DNA from: Aselliscus stoliczkanus
Lineage: Eukaryota; Chordata; Mammalia; Chiroptera; Hipposideridae
NCBI GenBank assembly: GCA_033961575.1
Contig: CM066738.1
Location: forward strand, 98,915,478-98,979,477
DNA: 64,000 nt
Reading direction: 5' to 3'
The position numbers and the translations under genes are program-made. Below are positions 50,974 to 62,090 of this stretch, in pieces; position 1 is the stretch's first letter, and every line of letters starts with the position of its first letter. The notes beneath the pieces were generated by a model. It did no database searches. It saw nothing but the letters and a program-made list of their open reading frames with translations, and was not told the DNA's origin.

Positions 50974-51560
50974 AAAACTGTATGAATGAGCAAAGTAAAC
51001 AGAAACTGTCTCATAGATATAGAGGAAAAATCAGGGTTGCTAATTTGGAGAGAATGGGAATGAGGGAGAAGGGAAGGGATTAGACAGCAAAAATAGGCAA
51101 CTACAATATTGCTACTGGGATAGGAAAAACAGTTTGGGAATATAACTAATAATGTTGTAAATATTCTGTGGAATGTCAGATGATCATAGGTCTTGTTAGG
51201 GAGACCATTTCATGGATGGAGTAGAGGTTTGATCACTGCACTGTATTACTAAAGTGGAGGTGGTATACCTACTGTAATTGAATATATATAGATAGTCACG
51301 GGATGTGGATTATACTGTGGAAGAGAGTCAGAGGAAGAGTAATAGATATGTATGATATGGGGGTGTGTGGGGGGTGTATTGGGGGTGGGGGTTTGTCACT
51401 TTGGGGGTAAAATGTATAACTATTGCACTGTGTTGTACACACACAAACTATTGGGGGTGGGGGTTGTCACTTTGAGGGGTAAAATGTATAACTATTGCAC
51501 TGTGTTGTACACCTGAAACTAATTAAAAATAAAATAAAATTTAAAAAAAAAAAAAAAAAA
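50974..51560 (+). other. L1 3' UTR with G-rich tract, internal duplication and poly(A)
   Basis: A G-rich tract lies at about 51358-51407. The 3' UTR block containing GTAAAATGTATAACTATTGC occurs twice, at 51377-51440 and 51449-51512. The end is CACCTGAAACTAATTAAAAA, then A-rich tail to 51560. The CCTGAAACTAAT end is typical of L1s of bats and relatives. Confidence 0.9.
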
Positions 51561-51571
51561 AATTAGTGGTT

Positions 51572-51745
51572 AAATGCAGATATTCGTGAGCCAAATTGTG
51601 TGGGTTTGAAACCCCTGAATCCACTGTGTCATTTGGGACCATTTGCTCAATCCCTCTGTGCCTCAGTTTTCTCATCTATAAGATGAGGGTAGGTAAGAGC
51701 ACCTGCCTCATAACGATATTGTGTACATTTAAAGTACCTGGGACA
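51572..51745 (+). repeat. MIR SINE, + strand, 5' and core part
   Basis: TAGTGGTTAAATGCAG (start shared with the L1 target duplication), GTTTGAAACCCCTGAATCC, GACCATTTGCTCAATCCCTC, GTGCCTCAGTTTTCTCATC and ACCTGCCTCATAACG are sense MIR. The L1 interrupts its head and the SINE at 51746 its tail; MIR words (GAACAATGCTGCCAGATGG) resume after 52231. Confidence 0.88.
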
Positions 51746-52165
51746 GGGCTGGCCGAGTGGCTCATTGGTTAAGAGTTGGCTTGGGAGTGCTAGCTCTGAT
51801 CATCAGGGCCCCAGTTCAAATCCCACATGGGCCAGTCATGCTGTGCCCTCTACAGATAAAATGGTGAACAACAGCTCGACCAGGAGCTGGGCTGCAGTGA
51901 GTTGCTGGCAATGGTGTAGACTGCAGTAGGGCTAGCCGGCAGCTGGCGTGAGCTGTTGTGAGTGGCTGTTCAGTGGCCAGCAAGCGACTGCCTCACCCGG
52001 GAAGAGTGCAATGATAATACCCACATGGGCCAGTGCAGCAACGTCCTCTAGACTGAAGAACCAAAGGACAGCAACTTGTCTGTCCCCTTCCCCATTCCCC
52101 AATGCTGTTCCCTCCCCCAATTCCCCCAATAAAATCTTTAAAAATAAATGAATGAATGAATGAAT

Positions 52166-52217
<52 letters not shown>

Positions 52218-52230
52218 CAAGCAAGCAAGC
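51746..52230 (+). mobile_element. Full-length tRNA-derived SINE, long-tail type
   Basis: Starts GGGCTGGCCGAGTGGCTCAT and has the same body as the SINEs at 33714 and 40040. Its tail carries an extra CCAATGCTGTTCCC block before CCCCCAATAAAATC. The A tail has grown into (AATG)n and (GAAA)n at about 52141-52215. Target duplications ACCTGGGACA (51736-51745) and ACCTGGAACA (52231-52240) match at 9 of 10. Confidence 0.92.
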
Positions 52231-52365
52231 ACCTGGAACAATGCTGCCAGATGGTAAGTGGCAGTGTTAAGTGTTTGTCTTGATAACAGAGGTCATCGAC
52301 AATGGATCTAGTTAGGAAATTCATATAAATCTCAAATGTGCACAATAAATAATATGGAGTAATAT

Positions 52366-52790
52366 TATGAGTTCAACTGTATTCCCCCAAATTCATATCT
52401 TGGAGACCTAACCCCAGTGACCTTGTCTGGAAACAGTGTTGTCACAGACGTAATTAAGTTAAGAGGAGGTCATACTGAAGTAAGGTGTGTTCCTAGTCCA
52501 ATAAAGCTGGTGTCATTAGAAAAAGGGGAAATGTAGACACAGACATGCACATAGGGGAGTATCACGTGAAGATGAAAGGAGAGATCAAGATGATGCACTT
52601 AAAACCTAAGAATGCCAGGACTGCAAGCAAACCAGAAACTAGGAGAGAAGCATGGAACCACCCAGAAACCAACCCTGCTGATGTCTTCCCCTCAGACTTC
52701 CAGCTCCCAGAACTGTGAGACAATAAATTCCTGTTGGGTAAGCCACAGAGTTTGTGGCGCTTGGTTACAACAGCCATAGTCAATTAATAC
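52366..52790 (+). mobile_element. MLT1-type LTR (ERVL-MaLR), + strand
   Basis: Ordered MLT1 words: GAGTTCAACTGTATTCCCCC, AATTCATATCTTGGAGACC, TAATTAAGTTAAGAGGAGGT, CACGTGAAGATGAAAGGAGA, AACTAGGAGAGAAGCATGGA, AACCAACCCTGCTGATGTC, CCCAGAACTGTGAGACAATA, AATTCCTGTTGGGTAAGCC and TTACAACAGCCATAG. Solitary LTR with a clear polyadenylation region. Confidence 0.9.
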
Positions 52791-52839
52791 GGATATAGAT
52801 ACAGATGTTAATTTTAGTTGAAGTCAGTCAAGCAGAAAC

Positions 52840-52949
52840 TATTTGTTGAAAACCTCAGGACACTGTGCATGCAGGGTGTTGAGGGGGCAAAAGGCTGTCT
52901 GAGGCACAATCCCTATGTTCAAGGACCGACACTCTAACTCAGGAGGCAA

Positions 52950-52987
<38 letters not shown>

Positions 52988-52990
52988 CAA
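52840..52990 (-). repeat. L2 relic with (CA)n, reverse strand
   Basis: ACTATTTGTTGAAAACCTCA and AATCCCTATGTTCAAGGACC resemble the L2 3' end in reverse complement. (CA)n occupies 52951-52985. Confidence 0.55.
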
Positions 52991-54360
52991 TGTAACATCA
53001 ATGTCCAATGAGCAGCCGAACGATCTGTGTTACCATAGACCAGAGCTAGCTAATCAGGTAAAGCTCTATCTAGAAAGGCCAAAACATACTCCACACTGGG
53101 TAGAAATAGTTAAATTCCTACAGAATTCTTTAAAGCCAAGAAATCCATCCTGAAGGACCCTGTATGCCCCCTTTCCATGCTGTCTCTAATTCTAGCTGCA
53201 TTTTTGTCAACGCATCCTTTGGGGTGTATCTGTTCAATCCATAGTCGATCCCATACACGTGTGAAATTCCTCCCCTTTTGTCCCTTCCACTTTCTTCGCA
53301 GAAGATGCTTTCCAGCACCAATCCCATTAGCTTTACAAATGCTGTTTGGAAACCCAAACAGAACCACTTCTTTCTCACATGATTGGGAATTTTGGTACTC
53401 CAAGTGATTTTTTTTTTTTAATCCCAATTTTTAGGTCATGTGGCTCAGATATGCAGAATGGGGAGAGAAAGATGGGGGTGAGAAACTCTCCCTCCAACAG
53501 AAACACGCAGCTTTCCCTGAAAGGAACCAACCAACACTACAACAAACAAACAAATAAATAATAAATATTCTTCCACTGAAATGATAAGTCTCACTTCAGT
53601 AAGCAACACATTATGCACCATACTGGTATAATAAAGCACACTTCCCCTTGAATCATTCCCACTAATACAATGTATTCAGTGCTCATATGATTACACTTTT
53701 ACAGCCTGTTAGCAAAAACACATACAATTGCAAAGCACTGCTAATGCAATGTGACAGAATACTGTTATTACAAGAAGAAGTTGTCAACACTGAGCAATTG
53801 ATTTTCCTTCATCTCCTTCCTGCTTCTGCCTGTCCGCCTCCCCCACCCCCCCACCTCTCCTGGAGATGTTTATTATGTACTCTGGGTGCAGCCCTTTCTT
53901 TGAATCAATTCCGATAGAGTGTAGGGAAGGAATACAAAGACAGGGAAAGTTAACAGGATTCTAGGCAGTCTAAGGGGGGAAAAACTCCCTTTGGGGATAT
54001 TTTCTCCTCAAAGACTTGATTAAAGCTTTGGGAATTATGGCTCCCTTTCTGCAGCAGAAAAACCTGGGTTTTTGTTGTGGTTTGATGCAATGCCTATTTA
54101 TTTTCCCCTTCTCTTTTCTCTCCTCCTTTTCATAAAATGGAAATAGAGATGGCTTTAATGTATCAGGACTCCTACATTCCTGCTGATTCATTTCCATGCA
54201 TTTTGAGAAGCAATGGAGGGAAGAAATAAGAAACAAAGAGCCAAGAAGAAAAATTATTTGATTATTGCTTGGTCAGTATTTTCCTTGTAACCATTTATCT
54301 TCATCCCCAAGGTGACAATAGATACATTAAACAATGCTGTCTTTCTGGAAATTAAAATAA
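52991..54360. other. Unassigned non-coding sequence
   Basis: About 1.4 kb. A patch at 53100-53440 is open on both strands (reverse 53110-53427, 105 codons; + 53177-53407), but no domain is recognisable. Confidence 0.4.
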
Positions 54361-54380
54361 TTCTGTGGCTAGCACCGGCA

Positions 54381-54545
54381 ACCTAACCCAACCTAACCCA
54401 GAATCGTAGAATAGCACAGTTGTGTGGAACATAGAGATCATCAAGTCCAATGTAATTATTGTACAGGTGACAAAATCCAAGCTCCGAGAATTAAGGAATT
54501 TACCCCAGTTCTCACCACTAGTTAGTTTTAGAGCTAAATGTAGAA
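54381..54545. repeat. Ancient repeat (L3/MIR-like) preceded by a 10-bp tandem pair
   Basis: ACCTAACCCA is perfectly duplicated at 54381-54400. What follows (GAATCGTAGAATAGC, AGAGATCATCAAGTCCAATG, ACAGGTGACAAAATCCAAG) matches the common mammalian L3/CR1-related or MIR-related tail 'agatcatctagtccaa'. The family is uncertain. Confidence 0.5.
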
Positions 54546-56029
54546 GACTTATTTTTTTTTCTGCTGCTGCTATACTATCCTATGCCTTTAAATGTAATAC
54601 ACATGTGTCAATATATGTGTTACTGCATTACCAAACAGCACTTAACGCCTCAGTTTTCTGGTTCTTGGTTACCATGAAATAAAAAAGTTCCGCTTATCCA
54701 TGTAGGTGCCAGGGACAATAGACAAGTCCACGAAAATTGCTTGATGACCCTCTGAAAGAGCAAACATTAAAATAAAAAAACGTTAAAATATCTTGGTTTA
54801 TCGATATCACTTTGGGATGTTGCCACTTCCTAGAATACAAAAAAAAAAAAAATGCTCTTTATCCCCTTCCCTATTTAAATATTTAATTCAGATACCTTGC
54901 TTTTCCCACCACCCCTCATTAAATAGATGCACCGTTTTTGGTACCTGACATGTGTGCTGAGGCTTTCTCTTTTGCTCAGCCGGATCTCACTACAACATGC
55001 CTATTGAATATCTAAGAGTCACCTGGACCAAGGGTTACCTTGAGGTCCCTAAGCATTCCTGCCCAATAGTATTAGAATGTTAAAGCCTCATCCAGTTAGG
55101 TTTTGACCCATTGGGGGAGTTGAATCTGTGGTTCTGGTTGGACTTTACACTTTTTTTTTTCATGGACGACAGAGTTAGGGATCTTTTATCTTGAAGAAGG
55201 CTGAAGGTACTCCCATGTGTGACTGGAGAGGGTGTAAGTGTAGGTCTTCTTAATCTGACTTTGGCTTGGGTTTATGCTGCCAATTAGCAAAGAGTTCTGG
55301 GTGGAAGGCAGAGTTCTGGGGCCAAAACTAATCTGTGCTGAATCTGGACTTGTACAGACAGCCTCCATTTGAGAAGAACCACTCTTCATCATGGCTTTAC
55401 ACACATGAGTGGCCCACACAAAACAACAAAAACATAAAGCAGAGTGTACTGTCATAATCTAGTGCAGCCTGCCATGAGATCATTGCCTGCCATGACAGAA
55501 GTGGCTTGTGGCGTCCTTGTAGAATTCAGGGAGACTCACTTTGCAGCATACCCACCCACCTCATCTTTATCACTCTCTTTCTCTCTTTTAACATCACCTC
55601 CTGGTGCCCCTTCCTACAAACCCTACTGCTGCCTGTCTCCATTCAACAGTGTCCTGGGCTTTCCTCTTTCCATATTACAACTACCATTTCCTAATTCTTC
55701 CAGTGTCTGTAAATCCACTAATTCATGTTAAGCCAGTAGGTAAAAGCCACCATTTGTGACCTTAACAATAGCAATTTCCTATAGTTCAGCCTCATACTAA
55801 TGGATAGCAATTAAGGCATTACCATCTCTGTTTTTTTTAACTTCTTATAAATAAAAATCTTCTTTAGACATGAATGCCTTGAATAGTGGGAATTTGAGGC
55901 TGACAAGTGTCTGTTGTAGGGGTGCTGTGACCTCCAGCCACACTACATCCCAATTCTGACCAAGGAAAGGAACAGGGAGGATTTTCTCACTCCAGATTTC
56001 AGCTCAGTTCAACTCCTTTTCTTCACCGA
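54546..56029. other. Unassigned non-coding sequence
   Basis: About 1.5 kb with no recognised exon or repeat. Confidence 0.4.
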
Positions 56030-56200
56030 ACATCTAAATATGCTGGACATAGTACTGAGTACTGTGAGGAAAGGAGAAATGAAGAGTAAGGCACAGTCTG
56101 GGGCCTCCAGAAATTCTTAATCCTTAGGAGGACAAACTTGCAAGTGCCACATGGTATAAGAACACCGCCAAATGTTTCCAGAGGTAGAAGGGGTACATTC
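56030..56200 (-). repeat. L2 3' end, reverse strand
   Basis: GAACATCTAAATATGCTGGA, CATAGTACTGAGTACTGTGA and TAAGGCACAGTCTGGGGCC fit a diverged reverse-complement L2. Confidence 0.55.
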
Positions 56201-57934
56201 CTACTCAGAGTACAGGTCTACTCAACATGGAACAGGAACTTCAGCCCTGGCCCTTATGGGAAGTAAAAATAGGGCATTCAGCAAGAAGCACGACCAGGAT
56301 TAATCACCAAGCAGGCTTCCTTCTAGGAGCTAGTTACGCTACAAGCAGTTATGACATGTCTGGAAGAGGTCATCATCTCCTGCTGTCAGGATGAGGAATT
56401 CAAGCCAGCCAAAGAGTTGGGGAGGGTCCCAGGCATCTGGTTGTTTGTATCTCCATGTGTTCATTTATCAAGCACTTTAACTAACCAGCTATGTACGATC
56501 CTTTCCAGAAGAGTAGATCGAACGACAAATGAAATAGGAGGCACTAATAGGAAGCTAAGGCAAAGTTGTGGGGTTTAATATATGCCCTTTCATAGGCAGA
56601 TAGGCCATAAAATGATAATAACAAAATATAAATGTCCTACATTTTAAAAAAAAAAAAGAGATAAAAATCAGGTAATTACTAAAGCATCAGTTCTTTACGA
56701 AATAATTGGTAATGACCTTTGATAAATCACATTGTGATACTGTTGACAGGACAAGTTTCCACTGAAGTGGTGGGGAGAAATATAGCAGCTGGTTCTCAGA
56801 GCAGGGAAAACCCTAGTTAATTTGTTAGCCCAGGCAAGAAGACTGCTCATTTGTTGGTACGAGGCTGAATGAGTACGCAGTGGAACTAGGGAAGGCCAGC
56901 TAATGCCGTTCTTGGATAATGTGACAGACCATCTCAGAGGTCGCTGTAGGTTCCAATGCAGGCTGATGCCTGAGGGGTTTTCCAGCCATGCTGTCCCCAT
57001 AGGCTGGAAACACAAGGGTGTTAACACCCCAGGAACAATCCTCAGCCAATCAGCGGCAGAACTTGATAGAAAATAATCCAGATTCATGTTGTTGCCAGAA
57101 AATGGGTTCTCGGTGTTCATCATAGGAAAGAATTCAAGGACATACCAAATAAGCCAAGCAAGCGGTAGGCTTCTTAAAAAAAGATGGCACCCTCTCAAGA
57201 TAATGAGAGCAGGCAGGCTCGGAGAAGAGCAGCTACCACAAAGAAAAGTGGGGTTTGGGAATTTATTACACTAAAAACGAAAGGGTGGAATATCCAGGAG
57301 TTAAGGGTGGTGTTGTAGGCATTCCTAGGTGGGTCCTTGCTGACCATGCCTTCCTATTGGAAGGGGGCATTTTTGTTTGTATTTGGCTCTCTTGGAACTA
57401 TCAGGGCAACACCAGGAGTAGAGATTTTTGCTTGGCTGCCATGCTAATAGTATTATAATTCATGATAATCAGCTAAAGTTCACCTGAAGTGGTAAAACGG
57501 GTCCTCTCTCTGCTGCCAAAGTCTAGCTCTGGCCAGATAATAGCGGTGCCTTCTCCTTAACTTCTGACCTGACCCTTTCTCCTTAACAGCTGACCTTGCC
57601 TCCTCCTTCCTTTTCTTCCTCCTCCCTTATGGCCCCATTCTTCCTGCCTATAGTAATAATATCATCTCAGTGGTACAATCCTGATGTATGTTCTACAGAC
57701 TGTCCCCAACCAGGGAACGCAAGAATGAGCTTCAGTTGCCCACAGCTGTAACCCATTCATTATTGTACCTTTTTTTTTTTTTTTCGGCTTTCCTCACTAT
57801 CTGTCTCAATGCCTCAGTCTCTGTCGTGACTTCCTGGAGAATACCTCCCATATAAACAACTTGTACTTACACCCAAATTGATGTCCCAGAAGCTGCTTGT
57901 GGGGAAAGGAGAACCAAACTAAGACACATTACTT
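56201..57934. other. Unassigned non-coding sequence
   Basis: About 1.7 kb. The reverse-strand 167-codon frame at 56695-57198 has no recognised domain. Its composition is ordinary and its opposite strand is also open at the end, so I do not call it a gene. Confidence 0.4.
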
Positions 57935-58600
57935 TGCTGAAGTATTAACCAACAAAAACTTATTGAGTACCTATTGTCTCAATAACATAGTGCTGGACTT
58001 AAACTACAAGAAAGCCTAAGGCGGGCCGGCAGAGTGGCGCATTGGTTAAGAGCTGGTTTTCGGATACCAGCAGCCCTGGTTTGAATCCCACATATGAGGG
58101 CCAGTGACACTGCCCTCTACAGCTAACAACAGCTCCACCTGGAGCTGGGCTGTGCGAGCCCCGGTGATGGTGTGGGCTGCAGCCCCTGCTGCAGTGGGCT
58201 GCCATAGGCTACAGTGAGTGGCTGGCAGCCAGCGTGAGCTGCCAATAACCACGGTGAGCGACAATCCAGAGGCCGGCAACTAATGTGCCTCATCCGGGAA
58301 GAGCGCAATGATGATACCAACATGGGCCAGTGAAGCAACATCCTCCACAATTAGACTGAACAAAAGGACAGCAACTTGTCTGTTCCCCTTCCCCGATTCC
58401 CCTTCCCTGATTCCCCAATGCTGTTCCCCTCCCCCATTCCCCAATAAAAACCTTTAAAAAAAAAAAAAAGAAAGCTTACGGCACTAATTGCAAGGGACTC
58501 ACAATCTAGGTGGGCAAGTAAAATATGAATTCATCAAGTTTTAACTAATGAAATCAGGCAGAGTGTGATGACTACAATAAGCTAGCCAAGGAAAATTGGG
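57935..58600 (-). repeat. L2 3' end, reverse strand, split by a SINE
   Basis: The left part (AAAAACTTATTGAGTACCTA, ACATAGTGCTGGACTT) and the right part after 58482 (AAGGGACTCACAATCTAGGT, GGGCAAGTAAAATATG, GTGTGATGACTACAATAAGC) form one L2 3' region interrupted by the SINE. Confidence 0.72.
58023..58467 (+). mobile_element. Full-length tRNA-derived SINE, long-tail type
   Basis: Starts GGGCCGGCAGAGTGGCGCAT, with the GGTTAAGAGCTGG and GGTTTGAATCCC boxes, and a body with GCTGCCATAGGCTACAGTGA and CATGGGCCAGTGAAGC. Its tail carries duplicated TTCCCC units plus the CCAATGCTGTTCCCC block before CCCCAATAAAAACC and poly(A). Imperfect 15-bp duplications AAGAAAGCCTAAGGC (58008-58022) and AAGAAAGCTTACGGC (58468-58482) match at 13 of 15. 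Confidence 0.93.
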
Positions 58601-59149
58601 TAATAACTCATGGATTTGGGTACCTGGGATCAAAGGGGGGAGGACAATCCTGTTGAAATGACACAAATGTATTTCTCTCTAAGAAGAAATTCTTTAGTAA
58701 TCTACCAAAATACAATTTCCCAAATATTTCTGGTCCTGGGAAACTTTTCTTCATGTAACATTTTACATGAAGATGTTCAACAGAACACACTTTGGGAAAT
58801 GTTGTGTTGGAAGCCAGATTCCAGCTTCTACGGTTACAACCCAATGACTTATTCACCGGCCAACTCAGATGTAAAAGTAACTCATTACTTTAAGCCAGTT
58901 TGGATAAAACAGACTAAGCAGTCTTCCAAGATATTTGAATTTTTCCATACGACATCAGGTTAGATGCACGGCAATAGCTTTCTAATATCTACAACCCTCT
59001 TCAGAGTCCTGGAAACAATAAAGAGAAGCTGACAGATATTGGGTCTATTGTTTAAAGATTTAATTGCCTTGGAGACAGAATGATCAGTTTGTTTTCCATG
59101 GGAATATGTATGCATATGTATCCATTCAGCTGTTATTATCTGCATCAGA
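58601..59149. other. Unassigned non-coding sequence
   Basis: Nothing recognised; the 117-codon frame at 58610-58963 has no domain. Confidence 0.4.
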
Positions 59150-59345
59150 TAAAGCACAGCCACGCTACCTGGGTTCAAATTTTGGAGAACTTTGGGCAAA
59201 TCACTTCTGGCACCTCTGTTCCTCATCTGTCAAATATACTTACTTCATGGGGTTATTCTGAAGATAAAATGAAACGATACCATGAAAAGGACTTAACATT
59301 GTTTCTGTCCCATAGCAAGGGTTCAACAAGGGGTAGTTCTAATAG
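59150..59345 (+). repeat. MIR SINE, + strand
   Basis: CTACCTGGGTTCAAATTTTG, CTTTGGGCAAATCACTTCTG, CTCTGTTCCTCATCTGTCAA, TCATGGGGTTATTCTGAAGA and TAGCAAGGGTTCAACAAG give a sense MIR. Confidence 0.82.
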
Positions 59346-59894
59346 GAGCAGCACTAGTATTGTTCTCCTCACTTGGTTCCCTTTTAACTTCAGGGGGCTG
59401 CTCTCCCCTGTGATCCAAACTGCCTCGACTAGAACATATCCACAATTTGGGCATCTCACAGTGTCTGAACAGTGCCCCAATGAGCCAGATGCAAAACAGA
59501 CAAGTTCTTAAAAAGAAAACTTGAAATTCTCCCAGAGGGAATGATCCCCACTGATACAACTTTGGGAAATCTGGATCTGCTACATGAAATCACTCAAAAG
59601 TTAACTTTTCAGTAGAGAAACTGTTGCAAGAAAACAAAACAGAACAAAACAAACAAGAAACTTGTATATAAGCTTTTCCAGAGAGTTTTGTAAAGTGGTG
59701 GGTTTTTTTTTAATCACTTTTTCCCTTGCCTTCTTGCCTCAATGCATATAACAGCTCAGAGGAGTTGTGAGTCTGTCTGCACACTTCTTCCTGGATTTGC
59801 TTTGCTGGATGATCTTATGGACATATAGGTGGCCCCTAACATCAAAATGTCACGGAGGGCTTAAATAATAAGACTGGGTCATAATGCAATAGTC
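59346..59894. other. Unassigned non-coding sequence
   Basis: No recognised content. Confidence 0.4.
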
Positions 59895-60086
59895 TTCCTC
59901 CCTCCTTTCTTCCTCCCTTTTCTTCTTCTTTCTTCCCTCTCCTCCAGGCCACCTGACTCTCCCCACTTCCTACTTTTCCTCCTGTCACCCTGTCCTCTCT
60001 GATTCTCTTCTTATCACATTCTCAATCTCTCTGATTCTCAGTGCCTCTTGTTTAGTCTCTCTATCCCCTTCCTTTTCACTAGTGCG

Positions 60087-60141
<55 letters not shown>

Positions 60142-60285
60142 CATTTTTCCTTCCCTCACTGTGCATGCAGTTCACTCCTCCCACCCCAAGTCTTTCTTGT
60201 CTCTCTCTGTCTCTCTTTGTCCATGTTCATTTTTCCTCTGTCACTTTGACTCTCTTTCTCTCTACCTCCATCTCTCTCAAGCATG
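59895..60285. repeat. Long pyrimidine-rich tract with (TC)n
   Basis: About 390 bp of strongly C/T-biased + strand, with a pure (TC)n array at about 60091-60137. The Ser/Leu-repeat frame at 60048-60344 is an artefact. Confidence 0.9.
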
Positions 60286-60929
60286 AGCTCCAGATGGAAC
60301 TAGGCTCTGTATCGTGCATTGTCCTTGAGGAGAGGATTTCCTGATGTAAATGGAATGTGCAGCATTTGATGCTGCTGACAGCTCAGTGAGTGACACAGTA
60401 CCAGCAGACTCCACCGAATTTGTTAGGCAGGGGAGACAACGACCCTCTCAAATCACTGCAAACACTGAAGCAGATGAACAAAGGGAATTAAACCAGTTGC
60501 ATCCAACAGACTTTGAAACACACCCACAAACCTCACCCCCCCCCATCAGCAGATCTTCACACTTTCGCTAATACCAGCTGGTTCGTACACTCCAGAAGTA
60601 TCACCCTCACCAGTTACTGAAAGTGAGACTTCAAATACGGGTTAAATCCACTCTGGTCATCAGCCAGTCTTCTGTCCAATTTCCCCCCCTGGATTTCCTT
60701 CACCTAGTAAAACTTCATACTTTATACATCCATGATAGGAGGAAAAATACTACACCAATTGGGATGAGGAAAGGGGGACAGGGAACCAGACAAACGTGGC
60801 CCAGAAACTCATTCCCCCCTCCCACTCTTTTCAAAGCAATCAATGGGATCAGAAGGATGTAGTTAGTCCCAGTTCAGTGGTAACTGAGTAAATATGTGTT
60901 CTATAGATACAGAGAAATCTTAATATCTA
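60286..60929. other. Unassigned non-coding sequence
   Basis: A 73-codon frame at 60350-60571 (acidic, Thr/Pro-rich) shows no domain. Confidence 0.4.
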
Positions 60930-61408
60930 TAATAAAAATGATTTATGCAATTCTTAATAAATGCTCCATGAGCATTGGGCTGGGTAAAGGGCTCCGAGGG
61001 GGTGTCTAATCTCACAGAGATTATTACTGTCTAGCTGGAAAGGCAGACAACCCAGCAAGTAAAACAATCTGGTCAACTTTACAAAAGAAGTGCAAAAAAT
61101 TAATCCAGACTATATGACAACATGTAGGGACACCTAACCAAATTCAAAAGATGGGGGTGGAAAGGAGAAGGATGATGAGGGGGTCCGATGGGGTCCAGGA
61201 TGGCCTTGAATAATCTCCAGGAACTAAAAATACCAGTAGGGGTGAACACCTAAAGTTAATCAAGATGAGTAACAAACGATGAGGGTGAAAAAACAAGAGA
61301 AGGGCTGTAGAAGCTTATTAACCATTTTAACTTTTTCGTAAGGGCACAGGGAGCCCTTAGGGCTTTTGAGCAAGCTGTTGATATGATCGATATGACTGTG
61401 AATTGTAT
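60930..61408 (-). repeat. Diverged L2, reverse strand
   Basis: AATCTCACAGAGATTATTAC, GGAAAGGCAGACAACCCAGC near 61040 and CACAGGGAGCCCTTAGGGC, TTTTGAGCAAGCTGTTGATA near 61345-61385 follow L2 order on the reverse strand. Confidence 0.5.
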
Positions 61409-61423
61409 AAGAATCAATGCACA

Positions 61424-61463
61424 GCCAACAGGTGGCAGGATGGCTCAGCTAAAAAAAAAAATA
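61424..61463 (+). mobile_element. 40-bp SINE insertion consisting only of the tail
   Basis: The insert reads GCCAACAGGTGGCAGGATGG, then CTCAGCT and an A run. Its GATGGCTCAGCT plus poly(A) end matches the tail of the SINE at 25985-26163. Flanking duplications AAGAATCAATGCACA (61409-61423) and AAGAATCAGTGCACA (61464-61478) match at 14 of 15. This is a severely 5'-truncated, target-primed insertion. Confidence 0.85.
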
Positions 61464-61478
61464 AAGAATCAGTGCACA

Positions 61479-62024
61479 AGGAAAGTCTACATTTTGCAAA
61501 TATGCCTATTAACATATATGGGGTCCTCAAGGTTGTGAACATTTTCTCAAGAAATGTCTGGAAGGCATCAGATGCAAACGAGCAGGATCAAAGACTGTTT
61601 CACTAAACTGCTCTATACAACCAGACTCTCTGCTGCAGTTGCCAGGTCTGGCCCGCCTTCTGTCTTGGCAGGGGCCATGGTTCTAGAGGCTTGTCTAGAT
61701 TTGAGGAAGGTCAGGTAATCAAGTTTAAAATATTCACTGTCTGCGTAACATCAGCTACCTACCAGTCAGAGCAATCTTTTTCCACCAAAGGTTCAGTCAG
61801 CAAGACTCAGAGAGGCATGGTCCCTGGACAAGGAACTACAGGAAGCAGCACATTGGGGCATTCTAACCCACTCCTTGGTGATCTTCTAGTTGGATGGAGT
61901 CCACTATTGACAGATGACCCTCAGATGGCCACTGGAACATGGGCTCTGAGAGAAGGCCTCACTTACAGACTTTCTAGTGGTCCTTGGTGAAGCCATGGCG
62001 AGGGAATTTAGTGGCAGATAAAGC
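61479..62024. other. Unassigned non-coding sequence
   Basis: A 99-codon frame at 61691-61990 has no recognised domain. Confidence 0.4.
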
Positions 62025-62090
62025 TCATCTCTCTCTCTCTCTCTTACTCTCTCTCTCTCTGTCTTTCTCTCTCTCCCTTTCTACCAACTT
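62025..62090. repeat. (TC)n-rich simple repeat
   Basis: Interrupted CTCTCT array. Confidence 0.93.

Noticed and set aside
53110..53427. 105-codon reverse-strand frame with an open + strand frame opposite
   Set aside because: Neither strand shows a family signature or codon pattern that singles it out.
56695..57198. 167-codon reverse-strand frame
   Set aside because: No recognisable motif, ordinary composition and no splice or retrocopy signs; a frame of this length can arise by chance in 64 kb searched in six frames.
60048..60344. Ser/Leu-repeat frame
   Set aside because: Product of the (TC)n array.
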